Shown here in pieces: positions 7,794-17,286 of a stretch of DNA of 38,509 nt (position 1 is its first letter; each line of letters starts with the position of its first letter). Below the pieces are notes generated by a model that worked only from the letters and a program-made list of their open reading frames with translations, ran no database searches and had not been told where the DNA came from. The position numbers and the translations under genes are program-made. The stretch spans positions 1 through 38,509 of the forward strand of contig CAMDHY010000033.1 in the NCBI GenBank assembly GCA_945898215.1. Direction: 5' to 3'. The stretch comes from Pseudoxanthobacter soli DSM 19599. Lineage in GTDB: Bacteria; Pseudomonadota; Alphaproteobacteria; Rhizobiales; Segnochrobactraceae.

Positions 7794-7879
7794 CAGCCGG
7801 TCGGGCGGAACCTCCCGCCTCGCGAGAAAGCAGGGTTTCCGTCCTCCTTGGGCAGACCCTTTGCCAAAAACTCAGCGCG

Positions 7880-7916
7880 AACCCTCCCCCCTCGCGGGGG
7901 AGGGCAGGGAGGGGGG
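7880..7916. repeat. GC-rich palindromic repeat, family D, copy 1
   Basis: A short hairpin-like unit (AACCCTCCCCCCTCGCGGGG followed by GAGGGCAGGGAGGGGGG) sits in the 230-base gap between the E1 gene and the flavin reductase gene. Related copies lie at 32747-32785, 32869-32907 and 38478-38501. It could act as a terminator for the E1 gene; no T-run follows. Confidence 0.8.
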
Positions 7917-8023
7917 CCGCGGGCACCGCCCTCAATCAGTCCGCCACGCAGCCGCAAGACCCTGTAGACAACTCTCGCCCCGGACTGGCAGCCTCCGGCC
8001 CGACCACCACCGGGAGCACGCAC

Positions 8024-8554
8024 ATGGCGTCGAAGAGCATCGTCGGGATCAGCGGCAACCTCGCGCGGCCGTCGCGCACCCGCGTGCTGGTGGAGGCGGT
8101 GCTCACCGAGGCCGCCGCCCGCGGCCTCGGCACCACGACGCTGTACGATCTCCAGGACGCCGGCCCCGATCTCGGCCGCGCCACCGGCCGCAAGGACGCG
8201 CCGGCCGATCTCGACCGGGTGTGGTCGGCGATCGAGGGCTGCGATGCGCTCGTCGTCGGCTCGCCGGTCTACAAGGGTTCCTATGCCGGGCTGCTCAAGC
8301 ACCTGTTCGACTTCGTCGACATGAAGGCGCTCGCTGGCAAGCCGGTGATCCTGACGGCCACGGCGCGCGCGGACGGCCACGCGCTGATGATCGACCACCA
8401 GTTCCGGCCGCTGTTTTCCTTCTTTGGCGCCTTCACGATCCCGCAGGGGATCTACGCGACGGACGCCGATTTCGCCGCGCCGGACAAGCTCGCCGAGGGC
8501 GCGCAGGCGAAGGTCGCCATCGCCGTCGACCAGTTGCAGCGCCTCCTCGGCTGA
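8024..8554 (+). CDS. NAD(P)H-dependent FMN reductase (SsuE/MsuE-like flavodoxin fold)
   Basis: The 176-residue protein belongs to the FMN_red family. It starts with 'IVGISGNLARPSRTRVLVEA', the phosphate-binding loop after the first strand, followed by 'DALVVGSPVYKGSYAGLLKH' (about residues 75-94), the classic SPxYxGSxxGxLK flavin site. Such enzymes supply reduced FMN to two-component monooxygenases, for example SsuD or MsuD in sulfonate use. The ATG at 8024 has GGGAG upstream. The gene follows the E1 gene by 230 bases and converges on the large glycosyltransferase gene. No partner monooxygenase is visible in the window, so its physiological client is unknown. Confidence 0.85.
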   Translation: MASKSIVGISGNLARPSRTRVLVEAVLTEAAARGLGTTTLYDLQDAGPDLGRATGRKDAPADLDRVWSAIEGCDALVVGSPVYKGSYAGLLKHLFDFVDMKALAGKPVILTATARADGHALMIDHQFRPLFSFFGAFTIPQGIYATDADFAAPDKLAEGAQAKVAIAVDQLQRLLG

Positions 8555-8585
8555 GCCGCCGGACGGCGCGGCGCCACCGGTCGAC

Positions 8586-11500
8586 CTATCGGCCGTGCAA
8601 CTCTCTGATTTTGGAGAGAATCTCCGCCGCCCGGTGGTCGAAGCTGTGGTGCTCGAGCACGAGCGCCCGCAGCGCCTTGGCGCGGGCGACGCGGCGGCGG
8701 TCGGTCTTGAGCCGGCGAATGGCGGCGTCGGCCTGCTCCGGCGTCGCGGCCGTGGCGACGAGGTCGCCGAACACCTCCTCGAGCCCGAGGGCGGGGTCGG
8801 AGAGGATCGTCGCGCCCGCGGCGGCGGCGTCGAACAGGCGGTTCGACAGGAAGCCTTCCGCCGCCATGTCCGGCCAGTGATCATTGATCACGATCTCGGC
8901 CGAGGCGTAGTGGGCTGACAGCGCGTCGTTGGCGACGTGGGTGCCGGCGATCCGGTCGTCGGGCACGATCCCCGTCCAGCCGAGGCCGGTGACGCGGACC
9001 GCGTGCCCCGCCGCCTCGACGCGGTCGACCATCGCCCGGCGCTGGCCACGCGTGTTGCCGACGAAGACGACCGCACCGGCCGCCGGCCCGGCGGCGCGCG
9101 CGGCCGGGGTCAGCGGCTGGAACAGCTCGGGGTCGGTCGCCTGCAGCAGCGGGCTGACGCGGTCGCCGAGGCGGGGCCGGAGCTTCTCGGCATAGGGCTT
9201 CGAGGCGACGAAGACGTGGTCGTAGCCCTGCAGTTCGGCGAGGCTGACCTCGTCGGGGTGGCTGATCAGCCACATCAGGTTGAGCGGCCCCGGCGCCGGC
9301 CGGTAGCGCGACAGGCCGCGGAGCGATATCGCCACGTCGTCGCCACTGGTCAGCCCGCCGTACCAGTTGGGCAGGTCGTCGATGCGGACGATGGCGCCGG
9401 TGCGCTCCAGCGCCCGTTTCAAAGCGAGGGCGAAGTGATGGTCGCCCCACGCCGCCCGCTCGCCGGCGTTCGGCACCGGGCTCTTGATGGCGATCCGCAG
9501 CGTCGTCCGCACCGCCGCCAGCGCGTCCATCAGCGTCGCGGCGCGGTGGCGGTAGTCGTGGCGGGCGAGCACCTCCGCTCGCATCTCGGTGGCAAGCGCC
9601 TCGCGGGCCGCGTCGTCGCCGAGATAGCGGTCGACCATCGCGCGCAGCTCCGCCGGTGTCGAGAAGCTCGGCAGCCGGCCGCCGAACTGCTCGGCGACGC
9701 CCCCGGTGCAATTGGTCAGCACCAGCGCGCCGGCCGCCGTGGCGTCGAAGACGCGGGAGTTGAGCGAGTCCCACACCCGCGTCACCGGATGGGAATCGTC
9801 GATGACGAGCTTCGCCGAGCCGTAGACGCGCGGCAGCTCCTGATAGGGCACCGGCCCGCGCCAGTAGGGCGCGAAGCCGGGGTCCTCGTCCCAGCCGTGG
9901 CCGTAGATGGCGAAGCGGGCGTCGAGCGTCGCCGGGTCGAGCTGGTGCACCGCCTCGCGCGCATCGCCCCAGAAGTGGCCGGTGAAGGAGAGGTCGGCGG
10001 CGTGCTCGGCGGCGGGGCCCGTCGGGGCGAAGCGGCGGGTGTTGGCGGCGATCGGCAGCAGCGCCACCGGCCGGCCGGTGGCGGCGCGGATGGCGTCGGC
10101 CGCCTTGGTGGCGCTCGCGAAGATCAGCGCGCAGCGGTCGAGGGCGCCGTTCGCCAGCCACTCGTCGACCCGGTTTCGCACCCAGGCGATGGTGACGAGG
10201 CCCGGCGCGCCGCCGGCCATCTCGCCGGCGGGAAAGTCGTGGCGCATCACGACGAAGACGTCGGCACCGGCGAGGTCGCGGCAGTTGAGGTCGGCGAAAA
10301 CGACCTCGCAGCCGTGCGCCTCCTTCAGCGCGAGGCCGAGCTCCATCGCGGTGAAATAGTCGCCCGCCGGTGTGCGCGGGTCGGCGGAGGTGACGCCGAA
10401 CGCGACGCGGAGCGGGCGGGGAGGCTTTGCGGTAGCGTCGGAGGGCGCCGCGGCGCCGTCAGGATTTTCCACGGGTCCGATAGAAGATGGGGCGTCCGGT
10501 GCGGCGGCTGCCGCAGAAGCGGACGCGAGGCTCGGAGCCGCGGAGCCGGCTGTACCCTCGGCGAGCCAGACCACCGGGAATGCCACCGGCTCCTCGGCGC
10601 CGGGAAGCAACAGCCCGTCGCTCACCACCGTCACCGCCACGGTGCGGTTGCGGCCGTTCAGAAGCTGCGGTGGGAAGGCGACGTGGAAGCCGCAGTCGGC
10701 GCGGCCACCGGCGGGCGGCGTCGCCTCGATGCCGAGCGCCGCCAACGGGCGGTCCGCGGTGACGGTCGCAACCAGGTCGCCGTCGACGGTGACGGCGAGC
10801 GTCACCGGCCGGTCAAAGGCACGGTCGACGGCGAAGCCGGTGACGCCGCGATAGCTCACCGTGGTGACGGCGCCGGCGAAGCGGTGGCCACCGGTCGGTC
10901 GGTCGGCGCGGCCGATCTCCACCGCCACCTCCGGCCGGTCGGCCGGCGTCAGCGTCTCGCCGTCGGCGGTGACGGTGAGGAGCCGCGGGGCGTCGAACAG
11001 GTCGATCGGCAGCGGGATGGCGAAGCGGCCGCCGTCGCGGTCGGCGCGGCCGGCGGCGACGCGGCGCGTCCCGTCGAAGACCTCGATGGTGACCGGTGTG
11101 TCCGGATCGGCGGCGTTGCGGGCGACGCCGGTGAGCACACCGCCGGCGACACCGTGGATGTGGCCGTCGACGGGGCGGCGCACCGTCAGGACGTCCTGGC
11201 CGCCGGCGCTGCCGATGCGGTAGCCGGCCTCGCCGAAGCGCACGGCGACGCGGTGCTCGGCGCCGTCGCAGAGCGACGGCGGCAGCCGCCAGCGGAAGGC
11301 GAGCCGCCCGCCGGCGGCGGGCGCAAGCGGCGTCGCGGCGATGACGGTGCCGTCGACCTCGATCAGCACCGCCTCCGGTGCCTCGACGCCGGCAGCAGGG
11401 GCGACGATGCCGGCGATCCAGCCGGCGCGCTGGCGCAGCACCTCGCTCGCGAGCGGCCGGAAGGCGACGACACGGCGGCTGCCGGGGAGTTCCGTGCCGG

Positions 11501-12086
11501 CGACGCGCACGGCGATCTCGCGCGGCACGCCGTCGAGGAGCACTGCCGGCGGTACCAGCGTGAAGCCGGAGGACCGGCGGCCGAGCGGGCCGAGCTCCGG
11601 GCGGTCGCCGTCGGCGACGGCGGCGGCGACCACCGTCTCGCCGGCGACGAGCTCGACGGTGACGGGGTCCCGGCGCAGCAGCGAGTAGGCGAAGCCGGTA
11701 ACGGTCGCGACCTCCGCCGCCTCGACGCCGCCGCGCAGGAACGGCGCGTCGAGCCCGAGGGTGGCGACGAAGGCCGGGTCGAAGCCGAGCGCGAGGTCGA
11801 GATCGACGCCGTCGGCGACCGGCAGGACAGTGCCGTCCTCGGCGACGAAGGAGAGGCCGGAACCGTTCGCGCCGTCGAGCTCCGGCGGCACGACGAAGAC
11901 GAAGCCGTGGTCGGTGAGCGTTTCTTCGAGGTCTGGCCGGGCACGGTCGGCGGTGACCGTGTCGACCGGCCGGCCGTCGTGCAGCACGGTGACGGTGACC
12001 GGCGCGGCGCCGCGACGGCGGCGCGCCCAGCCGGCGACGGCACCGGCGACGACCGCGTCCACCCTCCCGACGATCCGCTGCCGCAT
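8586..12086 (-). CDS. Giant multidomain glycosyltransferase: tandem beta-rich domains plus two CgeB-like GT modules
   Basis: The 1166-residue protein has three parts. Residues about 1-505 hold roughly five repeats of a 90-100-residue beta-rich unit, each starting near a 'G(W/F/V)A' segment, carrying 'V.V.V..dG..V' strands and ending 'F.vp.P..L.DG'. Residues about 505-555 are an Ala/Ser/Pro-rich linker. Then follow two glycosyltransferase-4-like modules with the CgeB/Glycos_trans_1_2 look: module 1 at about 557-860 ('FTGHFWGDAREAVHQ', 'DSLNSRVFDATAAGALVLTN') and module 2 at about 862-1166 ('VVFVGNTRGQRRAMVDRV', 'SNRLFDAAAAGATILSDP'). The ATG at 12086 follows GCAGGGA. It is divergent from the nucleotide-sugar dehydrogenase gene, with 190 bases between. 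It probably elongates or decorates a surface glycan or glycoprotein in the cytoplasm. Donor and acceptor are unknown. Confidence 0.8.
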   Translation of the reverse strand: MRQRIVGRVDAVVAGAVAGWARRRRGAAPVTVTVLHDGRPVDTVTADRARPDLEETLTDHGFVFVVPPELDGANGSGLSFVAEDGTVLPVADGVDLDLALGFDPAFVATLGLDAPFLRGGVEAAEVATVTGFAYSLLRRDPVTVELVAGETVVAAAVADGDRPELGPLGRRSSGFTLVPPAVLLDGVPREIAVRVAGTELPGSRRVVAFRPLASEVLRQRAGWIAGIVAPAAGVEAPEAVLIEVDGTVIAATPLAPAAGGRLAFRWRLPPSLCDGAEHRVAVRFGEAGYRIGSAGGQDVLTVRRPVDGHIHGVAGGVLTGVARNAADPDTPVTIEVFDGTRRVAAGRADRDGGRFAIPLPIDLFDAPRLLTVTADGETLTPADRPEVAVEIGRADRPTGGHRFAGAVTTVSYRGVTGFAVDRAFDRPVTLAVTVDGDLVATVTADRPLAALGIEATPPAGGRADCGFHVAFPPQLLNGRNRTVAVTVVSDGLLLPGAEEPVAFPVVWLAEGTAGSAAPSLASASAAAAAPDAPSSIGPVENPDGAAAPSDATAKPPRPLRVAFGVTSADPRTPAGDYFTAMELGLALKEAHGCEVVFADLNCRDLAGADVFVVMRHDFPAGEMAGGAPGLVTIAWVRNRVDEWLANGALDRCALIFASATKAADAIRAATGRPVALLPIAANTRRFAPTGPAAEHAADLSFTGHFWGDAREAVHQLDPATLDARFAIYGHGWDEDPGFAPYWRGPVPYQELPRVYGSAKLVIDDSHPVTRVWDSLNSRVFDATAAGALVLTNCTGGVAEQFGGRLPSFSTPAELRAMVDRYLGDDAAREALATEMRAEVLARHDYRHRAATLMDALAAVRTTLRIAIKSPVPNAGERAAWGDHHFALALKRALERTGAIVRIDDLPNWYGGLTSGDDVAISLRGLSRYRPAPGPLNLMWLISHPDEVSLAELQGYDHVFVASKPYAEKLRPRLGDRVSPLLQATDPELFQPLTPAARAAGPAAGAVVFVGNTRGQRRAMVDRVEAAGHAVRVTGLGWTGIVPDDRIAGTHVANDALSAHYASAEIVINDHWPDMAAEGFLSNRLFDAAAAGATILSDPALGLEEVFGDLVATAATPEQADAAIRRLKTDRRRVARAKALRALVLEHHSFDHRAAEILSKIRELHGR

Positions 12087-12276
12087 CCGTGCGTATCCCT
12101 GCCGGCGCAGAACGCCGCGCCGCGCCTCGATCTTCCTTAAGGTCGCGGCCGGAGACGGTCGAGTCCGACCGGGAAACGTCGTGAACGCGAAGCGGTGGTG
12201 GCGCGACGGGGCGGGTTGCTGCTAGCAGGGGTCGCCGCTCCTTCGCCGGGGCGACCGAGCGAGGTGAAGGAAGACG

Positions 12277-13572
12277 ATGACGGGGGAGACGCCGCACGGC
12301 CGTGCCATCGGGGTGATCGGGCTCGGCTATGTCGGGCTGCCGGTCGCCGTCGCGTTCGCCAGGGCCGGCGCCCCCGTGGTCGGCTTCGACATCGATGCCG
12401 GCCGCATCGCCGAGCTCACCGCCGGCCGCGACCGCACCCGCGAGATCGACCCGGCCGACCTCGCCAAGGCACCGGTGCGCTACACCGCCGACCCGGCCGC
12501 CTTGGCTGCGGCGGACTTCTTCATCGTCACCGTGCCGACGCCGATCGACGACGCCAACCGGCCGGACCTGTCGATGGTGGTCGCCGCCTCGCGCACCGTC
12601 GGCGGCGCGCTCCGGCCGGGCGCGATCGTCGTCTACGAATCGACTGTCTATCCCGGCGTCACCGAGGAGGTCTGCGTGCCCGTGCTGGAGGCGGCCTCGG
12701 GCCTTTCCTGCGGGCGCGACTTCACCGTCGGCTACTCGCCCGAGCGCATCAATCCGGGCGACCGCACCCGCCGCTTCGAGACGCTGACCAAGGTGGTCGC
12801 CGGCCAGGACGAGGCGACGCTCGACGTGGTCGCCGCCGTCTATGGCTCGGTGGTGACGGCCGGCATCCACCGGGCGCCGTCGATCAAGGTGGCGGAGGCG
12901 GCGAAGGCGATCGAGAACGCCCAGCGCGACCTCAACATCGCCTTCATGAACGAGCTGTCGCTGATCTGCGCGGCGATCGGCATCGACACCCACGACGTGC
13001 TGACGGCGGCGGCGACGAAGTGGAACTTCCTGCGCTTCGAGCCGGGCCTCGTCGGCGGCCACTGCATCGGCGTCGACCCCTATTACCTCACCTACCGGGC
13101 CGAACAGGCGGGCATCCACCCGCAGGTGATCCTCGCCGGCCGGCGCATCAACGACGCCGTCGGCAGCCGGGTTGCCACCGAGTGCGTGCGCCTGTTGTTG
13201 AAGCGCGGTGCCGCCGCCCGCCGCGTCGCCGTACTCGGCCTCACCTTCAAGGAAGACGTGCCGGACATCCGCAACTCGCGCGTCGTCGACGTGGTGCGGA
13301 CGCTCGAAGGCTTCGGCATGGAGGTCGGCGTCCACGACCCGATCGCCGACGCCGCCGAGGCGGCCCGCGAGACCGGTCTGACCCTCTCGCCGCTCGAGAA
13401 TCTCGCCGGCGCCGACGCGGTGATCGTCGCGGTGGCGCACGGGGCCTACCGGCGCGGCGGCTGGGAGCTGGTGCGCGGCCTGCTCGGCCCAGCCGGCGGC
13501 CCGGTGCTCGACGTCAAGGCGATCCTTCCCCGCGACGGCCGCCCCGCCGACGTCGACCTATGGCGGCTCTGA
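12277..13572 (+). CDS. UDP-N-acetylhexosamine 6-dehydrogenase, WbpO/TviB type
   Basis: The 431-residue protein is a nucleotide-sugar dehydrogenase: Rossmann motif '[11 protein letters not shown]' (about 12-22), 'VPTPID', '[12 protein letters not shown]', '[11 protein letters not shown]', the central '[20 protein letters not shown]' and catalytic Cys263 in '[13 protein letters not shown]'. These segments follow WbpO/TviB (UDP-GlcNAc or UDP-GalNAc oxidised by NAD to the uronic acid) more closely than UDP-glucose dehydrogenase. The ATG at 12277 is preceded by AAGGAAGACG. TCCTTC (12239-12244) and GAAGGA (12266-12271) are complementary, and a hairpin between them would cover this ribosome-binding site. 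It is the first gene of a plus-strand run with the 4-epimerase and the GT2 enzyme, which suggests supply of an acidic amino sugar. Confidence 0.88.
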   Translation: MTGETPHGRAIGVIGLGYVGLPVAVAFARAGAPVVGFDIDAGRIAELTAGRDRTREIDPADLAKAPVRYTADPAALAAADFFIVTVPTPIDDANRPDLSMVVAASRTVGGALRPGAIVVYESTVYPGVTEEVCVPVLEAASGLSCGRDFTVGYSPERINPGDRTRRFETLTKVVAGQDEATLDVVAAVYGSVVTAGIHRAPSIKVAEAAKAIENAQRDLNIAFMNELSLICAAIGIDTHDVLTAAATKWNFLRFEPGLVGGHCIGVDPYYLTYRAEQAGIHPQVILAGRRINDAVGSRVATECVRLLLKRGAAARRVAVLGLTFKEDVPDIRNSRVVDVVRTLEGFGMEVGVHDPIADAAEAARETGLTLSPLENLAGADAVIVAVAHGAYRRGGWELVRGLLGPAGGPVLDVKAILPRDGRPADVDLWRL

Positions 13573-13666
13573 CGATGGCGCCGGACCCCGCACCCCTCGT
13601 GGCCGCCGTGGCGATCCTCGAACTCCTCCGCTGCCGTCCGACGGCGCGCGACCGGGAAGGAACCTC

Positions 13667-14668
13667 ATGAAAGTCCTGGTCACCGGCCACGCCGGCTTCA
13701 TCGGCTTCCACCTCTGCCGCCGGCTGATCGCCGACGGCCACCTCGTCTCCGGCATCGACGCGATGGTGCCCTACTACGACGTGCGGCTGAAAGAGCGGCG
13801 AGTGGAGATCCTCGCCCGCTCCAATGCCTTCCGCGGCCACGAGGTCAACCTCGTGGATATGGAGCGCACGCGGGCGGTGATCCTCGAGGAGGAGCCGGAC
13901 GTCATCGTCCACCTCGCCGCCCAGGCCGGCGTCCGCTATGCGCTCGAGAACCCGCGCTCCTACATCGAATCGAACGTCGTCGGCACCTACAACATCATCG
14001 AGATCTGCCGCGAGCGGGCGGTGACGCACCTGATGCTGGCATCGACGAGCTCGGTCTACGGCGCCAACCCGGACGTGCCGTTCCGCGAGACGGACATGAC
14101 CGACCACCCGCTGACGATCTATTCGGCGAGCAAGAAGGCGACCGAGCTCGTCGCCCACTCCTACGCCCACCTTTGGAACATCCCGACGACGGCCTTCCGC
14201 TTCTTCACCGTCTACGGTCCGTGGGGCCGGCCGGACATGGCGCTGTTCAAGTTCGTCGACGCGATGCTGAAGGGCGAGCCGATCGACGTCTACAACCACG
14301 GCAAGATGGAGCGCGACTTCACCTACATCGACGACCTCGTCGAGGGCATCGTGCGGCTGATCCCGGCGGTGCCGGTGCGCGGCGCGCCGGTGGCGGAGTG
14401 CGACAGCCTGAGCCCCGTCGCACCGTTCCGGGTGGTCAACATCGGCAACGGCCAGCCGGTGACGCTCGAGGCCTTCATCGAGGCGATCGAGCGCTCGCTC
14501 GGGCGCACCGCCGTCCGTAACTACATGGACATGCAGCCGGGCGACGTGCCGCGCACCTTCGCGAGCGCCGACCTCTTGGCGGCGCTCACCGGCTTCCGGC
14601 CGAACACGCCGGTGGAACAGGGCGTCGAGGCCTTCGTCGCCTGGTTCCGCGAGTACTACGGCGTCTGA
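13667..14668 (+). CDS. NAD-dependent 4-epimerase of the UDP-glucuronate epimerase (CapI/LpsL) type
   Basis: The 333-residue protein is a short-chain epimerase with the NAD motif GHAGFIG near the N-terminus, '[15 protein letters not shown]', the catalytic pair Tyr152/Lys156 in YSASK, and the family block '[19 protein letters not shown]' followed by '[20 protein letters not shown]'. This block is typical of CapI/LpsL, which interconvert UDP-GlcA and UDP-GalA. The ATG at 13667 has GGAAGGA upstream. Beside a WbpO-like dehydrogenase the real substrate could instead be UDP-GlcNAcA/UDP-GalNAcA; sequence alone does not decide. It lies 94 bases after the dehydrogenase and 71 before the GT2 gene, probably one operon. 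Confidence 0.87.
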   Translation: MKVLVTGHAGFIGFHLCRRLIADGHLVSGIDAMVPYYDVRLKERRVEILARSNAFRGHEVNLVDMERTRAVILEEEPDVIVHLAAQAGVRYALENPRSYIESNVVGTYNIIEICRERAVTHLMLASTSSVYGANPDVPFRETDMTDHPLTIYSASKKATELVAHSYAHLWNIPTTAFRFFTVYGPWGRPDMALFKFVDAMLKGEPIDVYNHGKMERDFTYIDDLVEGIVRLIPAVPVRGAPVAECDSLSPVAPFRVVNIGNGQPVTLEAFIEAIERSLGRTAVRNYMDMQPGDVPRTFASADLLAALTGFRPNTPVEQGVEAFVAWFREYYGV

Positions 14669-14739
14669 GAGGTCGAGGCCCGAGCCTGCCGCTTGCGGGC
14701 GCGCCCGCCGCCGTGGACAGTCGCCGGGGCGGAGGAGCG

Positions 14740-17280
14740 ATGCGGCGCACACGGCAGAGCGGAGCGGTCGGGGCGGCTGCCATCGAGGTGGTGGCGACCC
14801 TTGCGGACGCAGACTTCGTGTCGCGCCGCTGGCCGGGCTTCGACGACGGCTGCGACGCGGCCCGCCTGGCCGAACGACTCGCAGCCCTGCCCGTGGCCGA
14901 GGCACCACCGATCAATCCGCTCGTCGACTGGCGGCACATCGCGCTGCTCGCCGCCGCGGGCGGGGCCGAGACGGCGCTCGCCGTCCTTGCCGACTATGCC
15001 GCGCGCAGCCTGCCGGCCGGGCTGTCGCCGCATCCGCTGCTCCGCGAGGGTATTTACCGGCGACGCGGCTGCGCTGCATCGGCCGGCGGCGGCTGGGTGC
15101 ACGCGGCGCTCGCCGATACCGACGCCGACGGCCGCGCCTTTCTGCCGGCGCTCGATCCGGTTTTCGTGCTCGCTACCCTCGGCGCGGTGGCGGGCGACCT
15201 CGCCAGACATGGCTTCCGCTCGGTTGGCCGCCTCTACCTCGCCGAGGCCGCCCTTCGGGGCGTGCCGCCGTGTGCCGTCTTCGACCCGGTGTTCGTGCTG
15301 GCGGCGGCGGGGGACGTCGATGGTACCGGCGCCGCGCCGCCCGCTGTCCTCGTGGCGGCGCTATCGGCCTATCTCGATGCGGTGGAGAGCGGCGACCCGC
15401 CATCGCCGTCCCCCGTCTTCGATGAGGCATTCGTGCGGACGACACAACCGTCCATCGCCGCCGCGCTCGACAGCGGTGCTGCCTCGGCGCTGGAAGCCTG
15501 GCTCGACCGCGGCTCGCCACCCGTCGCGCGAACGGCGAGCGGCCTCGAGGCCTTCCCCGAGGCGATGTCGCAGCCGTGGTGGGAGCGCGAGCGGCGTGCC
15601 GCCGCCCTGCGCGGCCGCAAGCGCGCCACGCCGGCGCGGCTGGTCGGCGAGGCGGTCGAGCGGGTGCGGACGGCCGATCCGCCGGTGCTCGCCGTGCGGG
15701 TGACGCCGCGCCTGCCGCAGGCGGTGTTCGCCGGGGAGACCGTCACGCTGTTCGCCGACGGCTTCGCCTGCAGCCCCGGCGGCGAGGTCGAGACGGTCGC
15801 GCTCCGCCTCGGCGGCGAGGAGGTGGCACGCGAGCCCTTCCAGGCCTGTCCGCACCCGGAAGCGTTCGCGCGTTCGACAGAGGTCGTCGACGCCGCGGCG
15901 CAGCTCTTCGGCGGCTTCGCCATCGCCTGGACGGGGCCGGCGCCGGCGGTCGGTCGCCATGCGGTGACGCTGCGGGTCGGAGTGGCGGGGAGGAACGGGG
16001 GCGAGGAGGTGGCGCGGACGGTGGCGCTCGGCACTCTCGAGGTCCGGCGGCGGCCGGTCGCGCGGCGGTCGCCTGCGACGTCGCCCGCGCCCACCGTGGC
16101 GATCGCGATGGCGACCTTCGAGCCCGCGGCCGATCTCTTCGCGGCGCAGCTGGAGACGATCCGCTTCCAGACGATGGGGGACTGGCACCTCGTCGTCAGC
16201 GACGAATCCGAGACAGAGGCGGGGCGCGAGGTCGTGGCCCGCCTGACGCGGGGCGACCCGCGCATCACCGTCCGCCACGGGCCGCGGCTCGGCGTCGTCG
16301 GCAATTTCGAGCGGGCGCTCCGGGCGGTCGACCGGCGCGCCCCCTTCGTCGCCCTCGCCGACCAGGACGACCGCTGGCACCCCGACAAGCTCGAACGCCT
16401 GCTGGCGCACATGACGGAGGGCGTCGCGCTGACGCACGGAGCGATGCGCCTCGTCGATGCCGAGGGACGCCCCCTGGCCAGGGTCGCCGCGACCCGTCGC
16501 CTGGCGGACCCGTCGCTCGCCGACCTCCTCGCCGAGAACGAGGTGACCGGCGCCTCGGCGCTGATGCGGATGGCGGTGGTGGCGGCGGCGCTGCCGCTGC
16601 CGCGGCTGCCGGGCCTGTTCCACGACCACTGGCTGGCGCTGGTGGCGCGGACGCATGGCCGCGTCGTCTTCGAGCCGGCGGTCGTGCAGGACTATGTGCA
16701 GCATGGGTGCAACGTCGTCGGCGAGGACCCGCGGCGCGAGCGCGCCGCAGCGGTCCGCCTGCGGCGCGAGCGGGAGCGCTTCATACGCTTGCGGGCCGGA
16801 TTGGCCGCGGGGGAGGGCGACTTTTCTGCGTCCGCGGCGGAGCGGGCGCTGCTGCCGGCGGCCCTCGCGGTCGTTCCAGCGGCGGTGATGCGCCTCGCGG
16901 CGTGGCAGGCTCTCGCCGGTCGGCCGCCAGTCGGCGACCCGTCGGGCCAACGTCAGGGTTTCGGCGCGTACGGTTTCAGCGTGACCGCGTTCGGAGCGCA
17001 TGGGTCACCGGCCCCGGTTGCCGGGCCTGCTGCGCCGGCCGCGCCGTCGCGTCAGGGCGGCCTGGGGATGGCGCGCCTCGCCGCCTTCGCGACGGCACTC
17101 GGCGCTGCCGCGGGCGAAAGTGACGGCGCCACAGACGAAAGGGAGAGGGCTCGCCGTCTCGGCGTTGGCCCGTGGCTCGCCGCGGGTCTCGCCGCCATCG
17201 GCGCGATCAGTGAGCGGCCCGCCCTGGTCGCCTCGATCGCGGCGATCCATCACCGCCGCGCCGTGGCGGCGGTACGCTGA
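14740..17280 (+). CDS. GT2-family glycosyltransferase with N-terminal repeat scaffold
   Basis: The 846-residue protein combines three regions. Residues about 55-275 carry degenerate repeats of the form 'FDpxFV......A......YL..G..PSP.FD' (for example 'LDPVFVLAT', 'FDPVFVLAAAGDV', 'FDEAFVRTTQPSIAAALDSG'), a scaffold often placed before alphaproteobacterial polysaccharide enzymes. A beta-rich region follows (about 320-440). A GT2 domain occupies about 450-690, with 'TVAIAMATFEPA', 'QTMGDWHLVVSDES', 'LADQDDRWHPDKLE' (DxD-like) and 'FHDHWLALVA', close to rhamnosyltransferase-like GT2 enzymes. The ATG at 14740 directly follows GGAGGAG; a GTG at 14713 is also in frame. It converges on the GT4 gene with only six bases between the stops. 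The C-terminal 150 residues are Ala-rich and unassigned. Confidence 0.8.
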   Translation: MRRTRQSGAVGAAAIEVVATLADADFVSRRWPGFDDGCDAARLAERLAALPVAEAPPINPLVDWRHIALLAAAGGAETALAVLADYAARSLPAGLSPHPLLREGIYRRRGCAASAGGGWVHAALADTDADGRAFLPALDPVFVLATLGAVAGDLARHGFRSVGRLYLAEAALRGVPPCAVFDPVFVLAAAGDVDGTGAAPPAVLVAALSAYLDAVESGDPPSPSPVFDEAFVRTTQPSIAAALDSGAASALEAWLDRGSPPVARTASGLEAFPEAMSQPWWERERRAAALRGRKRATPARLVGEAVERVRTADPPVLAVRVTPRLPQAVFAGETVTLFADGFACSPGGEVETVALRLGGEEVAREPFQACPHPEAFARSTEVVDAAAQLFGGFAIAWTGPAPAVGRHAVTLRVGVAGRNGGEEVARTVALGTLEVRRRPVARRSPATSPAPTVAIAMATFEPAADLFAAQLETIRFQTMGDWHLVVSDESETEAGREVVARLTRGDPRITVRHGPRLGVVGNFERALRAVDRRAPFVALADQDDRWHPDKLERLLAHMTEGVALTHGAMRLVDAEGRPLARVAATRRLADPSLADLLAENEVTGASALMRMAVVAAALPLPRLPGLFHDHWLALVARTHGRVVFEPAVVQDYVQHGCNVVGEDPRRERAAAVRLRRERERFIRLRAGLAAGEGDFSASAAERALLPAALAVVPAAVMRLAAWQALAGRPPVGDPSGQRQGFGAYGFSVTAFGAHGSPAPVAGPAAPAAPSRQGGLGMARLAAFATALGAAAGESDGATDERERARRLGVGPWLAAGLAAIGAISERPALVASIAAIHHRRAVAAVR

Positions 17281-17286
17281 CGGCGG

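Noticed and set aside
8937-13440. Very long open frames opposite the giant glycosyltransferase and the dehydrogenase (over 870 and 1060 codons)
   Set aside because: Composition is His/Arg/Gly-rich without domains, as expected for shadow frames in 70 % GC DNA. The sense strands encode recognisable proteins.
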